From assembly GCA_949752735.1 (NCBI GenBank), contig OX457042.1, positions 23,140,334-23,204,333 of the forward strand: a DNA stretch of 64,000 nt, read 5' to 3'. The position numbers were made by a program, and so were the translations under genes. Shown here in pieces: positions 44,901 to 59,900 of this stretch (its first letter is position 1; each line of letters begins with the position of its first letter). The notes below the pieces were generated by a model, which saw only the letters and a list, made by a program, of their open reading frames with translations, was not told where the DNA came from and did no database searches. The stretch is from Lumbricus terrestris (taxonomy: Eukaryota > Annelida > Clitellata > Crassiclitellata > Lumbricidae).

Positions 44901-47900
44901 AAGCCCATGGTCGGAGACTTGGTCCAGAAGTTGAGGGGAACGAATAATGGAGAAAATTCTCCATTTTCATTCGCCAAAATTTCTGACGACCTTTATTAAA
45001 AGTCATTTGGACTGAATATAAAAAAATTCGAATTTTCCTAGTCCAAAAAGCTGACGACCTTTTTTTATTAGGTCATTGGGTGTGAATCTCAAGAAAATAT
45101 TTCATTTTCCCAGTTAAAAAAAGCTGACGACCTTTTTTAGTCGTTTGGTCGAAATCACATACAGATATTCATTTCCCTGTCCCGAAGAAAGCCTGATGAC
45201 CCTTTATTGGGGAGGAACTAAGTCGAAATCTCATGAAAATATTTCATTTTCCTTGTCCAAAAAACCCTGATGACCTTTTGGGGGGAGCTTGGCCTCTAAG
45301 CCCCATGGCACCGCCACTGGACATTTTAACTTCTCCCTCCTGCCTAGTAAATAGCTGCATGCGCTGTCTATAGGCATAAAACATTAGGCCTATATTCAAA
45401 TTTAAAAGTTACGTTACTCGCACGTGGGATTCCCTGCAATAGGCCTAATTCAAACCCACGATCCGAATCTGTTCAGATTCCTAACCATCCAACCATCTTA
45501 ATCTCTCTAGAGTGCACAGTAGACATACATCTCCCCTCCTCCGTCCGGTGCGGATACAGACATTTTCGAAGGGGGGACCCAAAATTTTCTGTGATCTTTG
45601 CCAGAAAAAATCACTAGTCACTCATCCTCAGTTCTCTAATCGATCAATATGACTCCTGATCTATTCAGCATCAGTCTTTGATGCTCAGCATTTAAAGAAC
45701 TCTTATCATAATGATAGTTTGCTCAATAATTCACTGTCCACTCTTTTGTCTCTAACACTACCGGTATATGATTACCTCAAAGGCTCCAATTGTCTATTCT
45801 ACTCTCTGACCTCCCTGCAACCATAGAGTATATTATATGCAATAGAATGTTGTGAAAGGCTTGTTATATTATGGGCTATTTGAGTAGGCCTACTGTGGTC
45901 CTCGACTGTCATGTCTGCAGAGAGCTCATACAGTGGGAAACTTTCCGTAAACTGATTTCAATTTCCTGTTTGAGTTGTGCCTTTGCTCGTAACTTCTATT
46001 CTGCGCGAAATAATAACAATGGATTCTGTAGATTGATCGTAAAATTGATTGGGCAAACTTCAGCAGCTGCCGTGTAGGCCTAGTTTAGATTTTTAATTAT
46101 GCTAGGCCCTGTTGTTTTAGAAAAAATAGAAAATTTCACTATCGTAATTATAAAACACAACTTTTCTAATATAAATATATCCTAAGGCATTCGTTGATAA
46201 AACTTAAATTCTATTTATAGGAATAGACATAGGCCCTACGCATATTCCATCTGCTTCTTTCTGCACAGACCTAGGCTATTTCATTCATTCGCTTAACATC
46301 TTTTCGTTACTAAACACTTCTTTATAAAAACCAAAAACTTACGTGTCGTTCTCGATCCAGGCTTTATACAACCGAGTCGTATTTGCTCTGCAGCTTTGGT
46401 GACCCGAAGAACAAGACATGGGTATAATCGTTCCACGCAATATTCTATCAAACATACAACCACACTGAGTTATAGTGTTGTAGACGGAGTATGGTAGGCG
46501 TATTTAGCATTGCATGGCCATGTAGAAAAGATTGTAGGCTATAATAGTTTAGAACAGTATAATATATTTAATTACAGCCCATTGGTGCTAACTATAGGCT
46601 ACAGTAGCCTACCTACGACATAGGGTTATTATTTATTGTCATTGCTTAAAGTGCAAAAAAGAAGTGCCTGCATGGACGCTCTTTGTCTTTCTCTGGTGTG
46701 CTGGCCAAAATTAATAAAAGTGGCAGGACGGTTTTCAGATTTTAAAATTAGTGCCAGCTGGACGCCGTCCATGACCGCCCAAGCACACTTTAAGGAAGTT
46801 TAAGCCCTGGTTATTGTAAGACTATTTTTTCCTAACAGCCAGACACGCATTCATTTACTCACTTGCTAATTCACTCATTCGTTCAGTTGTTCATTCATTC
46901 AAACAAAGCATTTTGCTGACAGCTTGAAATGGGTAACCGTAATCTCCAAATTTCTAAATCGACCCACAAAAGCCAAGCGCAAGGCACCAGCTATTCATGT
47001 GCCATGGGTTTAAGTCAGTGGCGGCGCTAGGAGGGGCTGGGGGGCCAGGCCCCCCTACAAGAGGCTCAGCCCTCCCCCTAAAAAAAGGCCATCAGAATTT
47101 TTTATATTGAAATATCCACGATTTTCGGCTGACAACTAAAAAAGGTCGTCAGAAATTTTGGCGGCGAAAATGGAAAATTTTCATGAGATTTCGGTCGATG
47201 ACTAAAAAAAGTCGTCAGAAATTTTGACGGATGAAAATGTGAAATTTTCGACGCGAGGCTTCAGCCCCCCCCCCCCAAACTGAAATCCTGGCGCCGCCAC
47301 TGGTCTAAGCTTATAGTCGAAGAGGTTGTCCAAAGGAGTAGTCTGAAGGAGGTCGCGGTTTGGCTACCAAAGGGTCAAAGGTGGAAGAATAGCTGTTAAG
47401 GTGGGAAGCCTTTAGGTTGAGCTCTGGAAGGTGGAATATCAAGTGAGTCGGGGTGAGAGTTCCGAAAGAGGTGAGACTAACATGTAAATAGAGTCATCAT
47501 TGTCATGATTAGGCCTAATTAAAGTAGGGCCTAGTTAATTATGTTGTTTCTAGGTCAATTATTAAAGTATGGCCTATAGCAGCTAATTATGTTGTTTCTA
47601 GATTAATTGAAGTGTATGGCCTAGCAGCTAATTATGTTGTTTCTAGATTAATTAAAGTATGGCCTAGTAGCTAATTATGTTGTTTCTAGATTAATTAAAG
47701 TAGGGTCTAGGTAATCATGTCGTTATTAGATTAATTAAAGTATCGTAAAGCAGCTAGTTATGTTGTTTCAAGATTAATTAAAATAGGGTGTAGTCAATTA
47801 CGCTGTTGCTAGATTAATTAAAGTAGGGTCTAGTTAATTATGTTGTTATATAGGCCTACTTCTGTTCGGCGGTTCCTTCGTCTTTAACTTCAAGTTCATT

Positions 47901-50900
47901 CATCACTTCTGTCGTCAGATTAAGAACGTACTTCTGAAAAAGAACACAATGCACAACACACGTTTGATCAGTTCAAATCTTGAGATCGGCACTCATGCAG
48001 TCTGGACGAACGTTGAACAAAGAATAAACCGATATTTAGGCCTACTTTAATAATTATTATTGCTCTTTGACTCGTTTATTCATTAATTTAAAGTGGTCCC
48101 AGGTAGGCCTATTCAAATAAAGCTTCAACTTAGTTTGAATGAATGTCTTGTGTTTTAGTTAAGTGGGTGTTTTCGCATAATCTTTGATATAGGCTACATG
48201 TTCTATTGATGATATCAGATTCTAAAGGCGATCACGGTTCAAGAATCAGAAGGGTTTGAAATGTACGAGAAGAATTCTAAAAGAACTTTGCGGAAAGGAT
48301 ATATGGAAGAAGCGAATCTCTCGACGCTACGACTTTTCACTGCCTTTAAGCAAACTGCTATTGCAGATTTATAGAACTAGGCTTACTGAGAACGTCAACA
48401 ATGCCGCATAGGCCTATCTATATTACTATAGGTAAGGTAATCGAGTACACCAATGAAATACAGACATGTATGTGCATTTTTTAAACTTCCGTTTTCCTTT
48501 AAGTGCACCGTGTAACCAGCAGCATTTCAACAAACACTCCAGCACAATAAACACGGATCAGCCGAAACTTTAGAATCGGATCGCGAGAATTCAAGTCTCA
48601 ATAGCAGCTGCGAATAATTTGAATGAAACATGACAGAGATATAATTATGCTGCTTGTAGGCATTGTCTCACTTCAAAACGTTCCAGGTAGCTCGTATTGG
48701 ACACCATGACGTGGATTTTCTCTAGGGCATCATAAATATTTATCCATGCTGGTAGATATCGCTCCTTCGACGCGTACTTGGTGAGGCTGAGAGCTATGTC
48801 GAATCCCAGCTGCTGAGCTTCGGCTAGATTCAGCGCATCGCTTAGCAACTGCGATCGTTGCTGATCAGTAAAGACCTATACAAAATATTATTAAAGGCCT
48901 TTTAGACGAGTCCAAGAATGGACCTACATATGTAGGCTCGATCGCCTTCCTAGCACCAGTCAAGTCAAGTTTTTCATTGCGGCCAATCTCACATACAGCA
49001 CCGTCACAGGCTGATGAGAGAGGAGGCCCCGAAGGGATCTAGCAATACCGCTGAGATGGACACCCACAGTACGAATTATCACCAAACAATCGAAAGATGT
49101 AACGAAGAACGATGTAGGTGGCCTACATCGTTCTTCGTTACATCTTTCGATTGTTGATAGGCCTAAGGTCATAGTGTTAGACAAAAACCTCACGAGCAGA
49201 TCAAGTTCATAATTCAGAATTGGCTTGGAAGCATTAGGTCTACATATGGCCTATCATGATAAATTGGTATAATAGGCCTAAGCTTAATTATTATAATTGA
49301 ACAACGCCCGAGACATCGTCCTTTGAAAACTAAGTTGCTTAGAAGATTTCTTTTGCACGGCAACTCAATATTTGTGAGCGACCTCACAATGCAATGAATG
49401 CATGCATGCTGGATGCATGAATAAATAAGAGTGAGATATATAATGCTTTGATTAGCCTACAGCTTGGACAATGGAAATTGGGCCCATACTCACTAAAAAT
49501 TAGAATGATAGTAATGACACCGTGTACTAATGTGAAATTTATTTAGACATTTTTAACCTGGCACCTGATTTGTCTTAAATTTTCCATATTGAGCATTCAT
49601 CCAAGCATTTTCGTTCTAAAGAGAATAATTGGTCAGATTTGCTAGCGCCCTCTACTTGACCAGTAGGCTAGCTTCCACAGCCCGTCGGCCTATACGGATT
49701 CACCGAATGTGTTGCTCCGTATAGCCCTACGACCTGCGCCCAATTGTTTATCGAGAGCAAACTATTGTCCTTATGTTCTATTAATTTGCATTTGCCTTGT
49801 GGGGCGCGGTGGTGTAGTGGGCATGTTCCTTAGGCCTTGCTTTCAGTGGCGGCGCCAGGATGTCAGTTTGGGGGGGGGGCTGAATTTGCCTTTCCATTTC
49901 GCCCGTCAAAATTTACCTTTTTTAGTCATTTGGTCTAAATCTTGGAAAACTGGTCCTTTTCCGTGACCGCCAAACTGTCTGCCAAACCTCGTGCGTATAC
50001 CTTTACGGTTATTTGGGGGGGATAAAGGGGGTTAATCGTCCAAAAATGTTAGTTTTACATGGAAAAAAATGGATGGCCTTTTTTAGGGGGGCTTAGCCCC
50101 CCAGGCCCACACTAGCGCCGCCACTGCTTGCTTTGCAGCCGGAGGACTGGAATCCACATCAAGCTGCCCCACGTTGGGACCTTGAGCAAGACCTTTCACT
50201 CGCAACTGCTCGGGCGCAATTCGGCGTGAAGCTCCGAAGCAGTGTCCGCGCTGTAATTTGGAGAGCCTCTGAATAGAAAGTTTGAAGGGGCGCTATAGAA
50301 ATGGCGAAATGAATAAATAAATAAAAATTATGATAGTTTTTGTTCAAACAAGAAACGATCTCGAATCCCATGCTTAACACAAAATCTGAGTGTCAAGGCA
50401 CTCGATCATAGGTCTACCTTGTAATCGTTTAACAGCTGTTTCGTTATGTTGTCCCACAGTGCAAGTTCATAGTTTACTCGGAAATATCCAGCTTGGTTGG
50501 AATTAAATAGAATCCAGTTGTCGCTGGCATTGAGATGAATCAAAGCAACTACAACGTTAACAGCAGAGATTGCTATCATTAATAAGATAACTGACATAGG
50601 GACGGCGTAAAACGCACAAGGCACCAATAACTTTTGACGAAATCGCTATGTCTTGTAAAGAGGAAACTACAACCCGGAGAAAGAAAAGGTTTGTAGTGGC
50701 AATTAAGTCCAGTGTGCCTGAAAAGGCCCGCAGCGACGGAGGGCAGACCTGTGAAATGTCAGGGGCCCGGCGTCTTTTGAGGGTCTGGGCTATTATAGAA
50801 AAGTTTACGAGTTGTGTCTTTTAAAGATAGGCCTAATATTGCTGAGATATTTACCTACGATTAGTTTAAACTTCAAGTTAACAACTTAATAAAATCATGT

Positions 50901-53900
50901 TTTACAGGTAAATATGAAATTGTAGGCCTAGCTCGTATCTGCACGTTTTCAATTCAAATTGTTTATGAAAAATTGTTTATCATTATGCCTTAAAATAGTT
51001 TCGAGCCGTGACTGCTCTCACTGTAGGGGGGCACGAAATTTCTCTCGTCAGCCCTGTGTCTGAAGAACAAGAAATTAAAATTCAGTTGAAAGATTGGAAC
51101 CTCTTAAAATAAGCTACTGAACAATTTTCTGGAACCTCGAAAACAGTAACTAGAATATTCTGACTGTTTCAATGGTTCTTTTTCAACAAAAAGTGAATTA
51201 TAATAATAATAATATTTTCTTTATTGAACGATCCGGTTGCAAGACTCCAAGCGGTTACAGTGTACAGTTATGCAATTGAAACAATTCGCAAGAACTCAAA
51301 TGGCAGAAGACATGCATCTTAATTAGGCCTACTGACAGAATAGACAGCCTGCAATACAGCGAGTCCGCTTAGCTCCATGCGAGTGTGTTATCCAAAGCGC
51401 TACCGCCTATACCTGACCTTAGAGTCTACCATTTTGTCCCAATACCATTCTGTCCATACCATTTTGTCCGTAGCCTATACCATATGTCCGCCACCATTTT
51501 GTCCGGTCACCGAGACAAGTGCATTAGACAAATTCAATAGGCCTACCTATTACACTTACCAGTTATTGTTTTATTCAACCACACCCGACCAGCGTGTCCT
51601 GCTTCAGTTTTATAATTGATAGGAACGTGCCACTTGTACCTAAAATGAAGAGTCTATTAATGGTACCCGGTATGATGTTATTGCCAGGGCCATTTTAAGG
51701 AGTTTTGGGGCCCTAGGCACAAACCCTAATCCTAAACATATCCACGAGTCTAATCTAGTCTAGCCAAATCAAGGTTTCTGGGGACGGAGAACAAGTATTT
51801 ACACACACATTTTTGTCGGTCGATTGCTCGAGACGTGTAGCGCCGAGACGGGAGGGCTATGGGAAAGGAATGTCCGAATGTGTCCCTCCATGAAGTCAGA
51901 AATTGTTGAATTTTCACATTGCATTTTAAGCTGCCATCTTTTCAAAATTGCTCAACATTCGCAGTGCTGACATGCCTAGTCTAAGACTTCTATGATTGTT
52001 CTTGCAATTGTAATAATTCCTTATTCAGTTTCCACATTGTAATGATAGGCCACATGCAGCATTGTAAGCTGGGATCTAAGCAAAATTACAGATTATTATT
52101 TCAGTGCTGATTACAAGAGTGGTTGAAAGTTTCAATAAAATTAATATAATTATTATTACAATCATAATTTCTTGACGTATCAAATTCAGCAACTCAGTTC
52201 TGCTGCTTCTGTACCATTAGGCCAACAGCATAATAGGCCTAATAGCCTAACGAATAACTGCAGGCAGATCTAGGCTATAATTATATAAGACCTACTTTCT
52301 TGCATTGGAATTGGCTTATTCCCGCGCGTTGCTAAAAAGGCTTGTATTGTTGACCATGGAGGATAGGCCTACAGTTCTCGGAATTGCCACAAATGTTACA
52401 CAAACCAAGGAAGAACCGCCAAAATCTGGAAGTCATGTAGTAGGCCTAATGATGCTGTTTTACTAAGTGTTCAAGTAACAAAACCTTTTTAAATTTCGAC
52501 AGTTTTAAATTTGAAAGGTAGCACTAAAAAGTCGAAAATTGGTTTTACAAAAATAGTACTTGTACAAATATTAACAGTAAATTATACTCATTGTAAGATG
52601 ATTGTATCATATTATTACATTAATAGATTTTATCGTCATAATATCATACAATAGTAAATAATATCACGGTATATTACTAGAGTTCGTGTATTATACAATA
52701 ATGTAAGCAGCAATTCAAACTTATAATTTGGTCAAATGTTTTGGGTAGTCATTTCTGGGTGAAGTTCCTTCCACACTGGGAGATGCTTAGATTAAACACT
52801 GAACGTAACCCGATTCCCGTCTCAAACTCTCAGTCTCAGATATAGAGTGCCGGTACTCTATTCATGACTTCTATGGGCATGTGTGTCGATTTGTTACGTT
52901 TATTAATATTGATAGAAGAACCTAGGCCTATACACAGCTAGAGCACAGCAATCTTTGTATTACAAGTGTACTGTGTAAAATAAATTTAAGCTTAGCACAC
53001 GTTAAAGTTCGTATAACATGTTGCTAATTTGTTATGCAATGTAGCATTTTGGGTCGCCGCGGGGCCCCCCTGTTGCGCGGGGACCTAGGCCCGGGCCTCG
53101 CGGGCCTGTGCCTTAAAACGGCTCTGGTTATTGCAACTAGCAGTTTGCATCATATTCTGGTTGACAGCCATGTTGCCATGCCACAATTAAAAAAAGCATG
53201 CGACAGATGTAGGCTAAGCCTAATTAGCCTAATTGTCATGGTTAGGCCTATAGCTTTAGCGAGAATTAGAAAAATGCAAGGCAGAAAACTAAAAGCGTGT
53301 TTATTTTTAAAGAGGTTTCTACATGTAGGCTAATCGCAGATTTCTTAGTTTCACTTTGTGCATTATTAGTATAATTAAACCTATAATGCGAAGAAATTTG
53401 TTAAAAACCAAAAGATAGTAGTTAGAAAATTCGGAGACAATTTTCCAGGGGGAAAGTGACCTCTCTTGCCCTTATGTGCGGGCACCCATGTAAGCTTATG
53501 TGCCTGTTTTCATATCTGCATCTCATTGCCTATCTTCTTATCTAGGCCTACTTAAATCGTCTGGTCGCGTTGATCAAATCCAGCAAATTATCGGGTTACG
53601 ACAGGATGTACATGCACGTACAATTTCAAATGGAAATAAACAGAGTTGTAACTTTAGACTGCTTTGTAAAGTAATAAATATATAAAACAAATCCCGCACC
53701 ATCTTTTGGTCTATAATAATATTATATAGTGTATTTTCTGAACATGCACAAATGGACTTTTAAAACGATCAAGACTTAAGAGAAATCCAACCCGTATGCT
53801 GACGTGGGGCTATCCACATCGTCTAGAGGATCCATCAGGAATCGTTTCTGCGTTAAATTGACTTTGTTGCAAGGAAGAAGTTGGATGTTGATTACGGGAT

Positions 53901-56900
53901 AACCCATGCTGTAAACCCAGGTGTTCATGATCTCAGAAATATTTGTACTTGCGCCAGCTTGCTACATGGAGAGATAAAATGAAGGTGAGATTCGCGTGAG
54001 TGCAACGTTTACAAAGAAATCCGACCTGATTAAAAGCCTCCTTGCGTCGTGTAGGCAAGTTCATAGACTATTGGGCCTCAGACAGTTAGAAAGTTTGTCT
54101 ATTATAGTGGACTTTCGCATGCAGACACGTAGAACGCGAACAACATTGTCTCTTAAATGTAGCTTGTCTGTTCTAACGAACTCGGAGTTCCTCATTCGTC
54201 AGTCTTCTTCTTCAAGTTCTGTGCCCAGGATCAGGTTCAGACGCGCAATTGCATCACTCCTTCTGATGTTGAGTCTTCTCCTTCAGTGTCCTCAAGTCTT
54301 CCATCATCATCGTCCAATCCAAAAGCATCTGTCTTTCTGTTTCTCTTTTCTTTTGCCTCTCAAAATAAGTCAATCCATTTCCTTTGCCTCATTCCAATTG
54401 AATCCATTATAGCTCAGTTCCTCATGCACCACTTGCACAATTGGTAGCAATTAGCATTATTGAAAGGCAATAAGTTGCAGTTCCGCTCATTTTCACGCTT
54501 TATGTCTATCATTGAATACAAACATGTGAAACTTTTGGATGCTTATACCACACAAGTTTAAGACATGTTTCAGATGAAAGATTTAAGATTGTTAAACATT
54601 ATTGTATAGACCTCTAATTGAGTTTCATGTAGGCCCTATACAGTAAGTTGTCGTTTCAACTGTTTAGACCCAGTTGTATGGCTATTTACTCTTTGTGCAA
54701 TAACCTCTATTTTGGCCTGCATCACCTCAATTTTTATTCGTAGGCCTACTCGAGGACAGCGCAAAATAACTGAAAGCATTCATTTTTAATGCATTTTTGT
54801 GAGCATAGTTCCCTGTAATTAGATCTACTCTAGCACCCACGTCTAACAACATCAAAAGTTTTCAAAGGCCGCAAAGCTACCTTACCTTGCCTTATTTCGT
54901 TTTTGTTCGTTATTGGTGTGAAGATAAAGATATTGATGTTTGTATACCATTTGAAGTACGCTCCAAAGATCCTCTGTCACAACTGTTTTCCTCTTATTCG
55001 TTCTCAAGTATTTCTAGGAATTAATTGTCAACAAATAATCACTTAAATGGTAGTCAACCATAAGGCTAAATAAGGACGCAGGCATAATGATCATATCTGA
55101 ATGCGATAGAAAGAATTTAAAGAAAATAATTACAGATAACTTGTACTTGATGATGATGACTCGCATTAATAACGACAATTTTGACAGTTTGAACAAGTTG
55201 ATTTGTTCGACTTAAAATTATATCCAACGTATGACACAGTCCACTGCTAGCGAACAGATATTAAATACCGATTATTCTTGTAAAAAATTAAAATCACATT
55301 AACCAAAGCTGATCCGCTCCTTTATAATAAATTCCAATCGGAATTATTATCGGGAGAAGGACCTGATTCATCCGACGGACTTACTAAACTACTAAACCGA
55401 ACCTAGACCCTACTGTCTTCTCTGAGCTCGTCTATTGCTTAAACTGAAAATACTAATTTCCATGAGTTTCATCCTGATTCCTTCTACCAATCTATCAATA
55501 AAATCGATCACTCAAATTTATATAGTGCCACTTAAAGATCACTATTCAGAGGCGCTCCAAGCCCAGGCCTGGACGAAAAGTCTTGAGAAGACGATAATTA
55601 TAACGAGATAGCCGAGTACTGTCACTGGGAAAAGAGCGGACAACCGCAGGGAGGTCAGTAAAGAGATCATCTCTCTTCTGCTTATTTGTCTCGTCGGTCC
55701 AACCAACACACATCGCTACCATGTTTCCATCTTCTTCCATCAGTCTTCATCTTGGACCCTGATCTGCAACTGATTTTGACCGTTACTATACCTATCAACA
55801 GCCCTGCATACGACTAAGTTTTCTTTGTTATGATTGACATAGCACCCCCTTCAAGACCATCTCCTACTCAGTCGATGTTCAGCGATTAGGAAATGCATTC
55901 TACATGTAGGCTACGCAGGCACAGTTTCTTACCTTGATAGCGCGTTTGAACATCTTAGGAGTCATAAAGTCCTCCACCATTTTCAGCAGGGCCACTCCCT
56001 GTCGGAAACAAAACAACAGAAAGATTTGGAACTGATGTAGCGGTTAGGCTACATGTATGCAATTGAAACAATTCACAGAGAACGCAAATGACAGAAGACA
56101 AATCTTAAATAACAGAACAGACAGCCTGCAATACACACGGCGCTATTAGCAGCCTACAATACGTACACGTCCGCCCTACGGGGCTCGATCTCGACTCCTC
56201 TCGCTCTCCATGCAGTGCGTTATCCAGATCGCTACCGCCCCGCCCCGCCTCGCCCCGCCCCACCCCACCCCACCCCCACCCCCTCCCCGCCCCATAGCCT
56301 GGAAAATTATTATGATGATAATGCTAGACATTATGATGAACATTCTGGTGATGGGGATGTTCAAGAACATTGGAATCAGAAAGACACAAGTTCAAGATAA
56401 GTGTTAAAGGATGATGTCGATGAAGAATAATATTTGGCTAAATATGAATGTTCAGCTATTAACACACACATGTGCTGGCATGTTCGACACAGAGCTGCTA
56501 TTGACCCAGTGGCGAATGGTGATCGTGAACCGCGACTTGAAGAATGGTTCATCGAAACATGGAAAGGCAAAACGAGCGTAGTTCGGCTTGAACGTCGTCA
56601 CTATCAACGGACTATCAACCAGCAAAAGCAGAAACCAACGTAACTCACCTTAGCGACGGTCAGAGGATGGTAGACGTCTTCTGCTTTGGTGGTGTTAGTG
56701 AGAGCCATTACGACTGGACGCGATTTGTTGTTGGAGTCGTAAATAAGGGTCTGTTCTTTGCGTTGTTGCTCCTATAATAAAATTATGGTCACAAACAATA
56801 GCATGACTCGCATTGTTGATCTGGGTTAGTTCTGCCGTTGAAGAGATAATAATTGTCAGGCCAGTGTCTAAAGATGTGCAGCTAGAAAGCCATTAGAGCA

Positions 56901-59900
56901 ATGCTGAAATTACCCAAAATTAATTAGAGCAATCTTAAGCATTAGAGCAATGCTAATATTACAGCAAGCCTGACATCAGAGCAATGCTAACATTAGAACA
57001 ATGCTAGCCTAACAGTAGAGCCATATGCTAGTCTTCGAGAAATGCTAACATTAGAGCAATCCAACATTTCAGCAATGCCAACGCTAGAGCACTGCTAACA
57101 TTAGAGCAATGTTAACAATATACAGGGTGGCTCAAAAAAAATGTACCACCGGGGAAAATGCGATATCTTCGCAGCCGATTGAGCTTTTTCTGCGAAAATT
57201 TCGCAATTTGAAGGGGAATGAATATCCAACAATCCCTGAAAGTTTCATTTGAAACTTTCACGTTTGCAAAAGTTACAGCTGTTCAAACTTAAAATTTCGT
57301 TTTTTCAATTATCCGGAGAATCATGCTCTAATACATGTGATTGCATTAATATTTTTTGGCAAATTGCAACACAAAAATTGATGATGATGTCATACGACCT
57401 CACTATGAGCCGTGAAGAAGCTGTTTATGAAGCAATCTGCTGGTATTTGGTGATATTTTATAGATTAAGGTCTCAATTCGTGAACCCATTACTGAACGTC
57501 ATGGGCAAAGTTTCTGCGAAAGATAAAATGGGAACTTGGACTTTGCATGAACAGAGACTAGCGCATCGCGTGATCATAGCAAAATACCCAGTGAAAAGTG
57601 GAGCCTGAGCACATTGAAGGCTATCTGCAAACATGTTTATGTAACGAAGATCATATGTCGGAAGAGAGGTAGGAAGTGGTCGCTTGGCCTGATGAAAAAA
57701 ACACGATTTTCAAGAAATTCGCTTGGTAATCGAAAGGTCAAGTTTGCAAAGCACATCGTGGTTTCGGCATCATGATATGCTGGCGTGTGTTACGGCTGCA
57801 AGAAAAGACTGCATTTAATCCCGTTCAGTAGGTTAGATGTCAAACTCATCTTTGATCTCTCTTACCCAGACTCAATGAAGACCAGGTATGCTCTAACATC
57901 TGGTTTTATTTTCCAGCAGGACAGTGCGCCTGCTTGCTTGCACGGCAAGGTTGATTATGATGGCGCTACCTTATAATAATTGCCATCACCTAAAGTAAAT
58001 GCATTGGCAAAGATGACTGACAAACTCGCCAGACCTTAGCCCTCTTGCTCATCACGTCTGGTGAGCTATGGTGGAACGCTGCAAGACATTTAATCCCAAG
58101 TTGGAGAACATTGGCCAGCTGAAGCAAGTCTTGCTGCTAATGTGGGGTCAGTTGCCGCAGGACCCGACCAACAAGGCCATACTGAGCTTCACAAAAAGAA
58201 TTTGAGCTTGTGTTAAGGCAGGGAGTGGACACTCTCATTATACCTTACAATAAACTGCAAAACAGAATGCTGAGGTCGTAGTGAAGTGATATCATTTGAC
58301 TTGGAAATCTACAAGTGACGTCAATTTTCCGCGGATATTTGAAAAAACAAAATTTTAAGTTTGAACAGCTGTAACTTTTGCAAACATGAAAAGTTTCAAA
58401 TGAAACTTTCAGGGATTGTTGGAAATTCATTCCTCTACAAATTGGGAAATTTTCGCAGAAAAAGTTCAATCGGCTGCGAAGATATCGCATTTTCCCCGGT
58501 GGTACATTTTTTTGGAGCCACCCTGTAGTTTGTACTGCACACCATGCCCTCTCCTTATCAATTCCGGATGGAATCTTTGTATTGTATTGTATCGATGGAT
58601 TTGTATAGCGCCACTCACAGAATGACTATTCAGAGGCTCTCCAAGCACCGACATTCCACGGGAAATGGTTGTATTTGATAGTGCGCGGGCGACTGAGTGA
58701 CAGTTATGCTATTTCAAATTTTACTTTAGGTTATCTATAACCTATTAAAGAATTTTCATTCTGAAAAACCTTGCTGCGTATATCGTTTTTATATTATAAC
58801 CAACTAAAACACGCTCCATTAAGTATCTATAGGCGCATGCAGCTACATCCATATTAAATGTCACGCTATTAAGCCTAAGCAAAGTAGGCCCCATATAAAT
58901 TATCACGATGTTTTAAGCAGTGGATTTGTGCATTTAAATTTCGATAAATTGCAAGTCATGATTATTGAAAGCCGTTGTCATCAGTTGAAACCGACGTGTA
59001 CAGTGTACGCTCCTTACTTGCCATGCGGCATGCTTTAGCAGTTTAGCGTATCAAGTATTCAGCCAGGCGCTCTTGTATAAGCCTAAGCTTAGGCGTAGGC
59101 CCTATACTCACATAGAACGATACGGATTCGATGGTCGCAGCTGCTTTCCATGCATAGAAATCGGCGATGGCCGAGTCGAGCCAAACGTGATTCCACGATC
59201 GGCAAGAAACGATGTTACCGAAGTACTGCAAGAAAAATCATTTGTATATTGACTAAAAGCTGTGACTATTTCATTCATTCATCATTCATTCATTCATTCA
59301 TCTGCTCGTTCAATCGTTCATTCATTCATTCATTCATTCATCTGTTTGTTCATTCGTTCATTCGTTTATTCATTCTGTTCGTTCAATCGTTCACAAATTC
59401 CTTCACTAATCGAGAGCGTGTGTGTCGTGAATTGCCACCACGACAACCTACCTTGAACTGAGACTTTCCCTTTATGCCTGCATGACAGGCGCTGAGATGG
59501 TAGTTTTACCTGACTATAAAGGTCAAAGACCTTGAAGATGAAGTTGTCCTACAATGCTAGAAACAGTTTCTTTGACTTTGCACCCAGAAAGCTTTATAAC
59601 TGATATGAAAGCTATGCCTTTAATAAATCATTAGGCCATGTAGGCCTATAATTCCTGAGATATACCCTAATTGGGCAACTCTGGCCATGGGTAAAATAAC
59701 CCATCGGTTGGTGAGTGGTATGAATATAGGTTGCGGTGCAAAGGTAAAGAGAAGCCAAACCTGGTAATCAGCAATTAGGTCGCTGACCTTCCGTGGAATA
59801 ACACTTGAATATAGGAAACCACCCACGCAACCTTTTATTGCTAGGAAGCCGACTACCACCGAGTTGTGCAAGGTTTCTTTTAAGAAACTTTCAGAACTGT

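Larger units (their letters stand above)
44092..45319. mobile_element. Outer hAT-type element of a three-level nest
   Basis: CAGTGGCGGTGCCAGG...CATGGCACCGCCACTG; flanks GACAATGT and GACATTTT are an imperfect (6 of 8) duplication. Several GACGACCTTTTTTATTAGGTC-like cores lie in its right half. Confidence 0.8.

Noticed and set aside
53996..54412. 138-codon plus-strand ORF
   Set aside because: Lies in an intron of the minus-strand M1-like gene, Ser/Arg/Leu-rich low-complexity, no family recognised.
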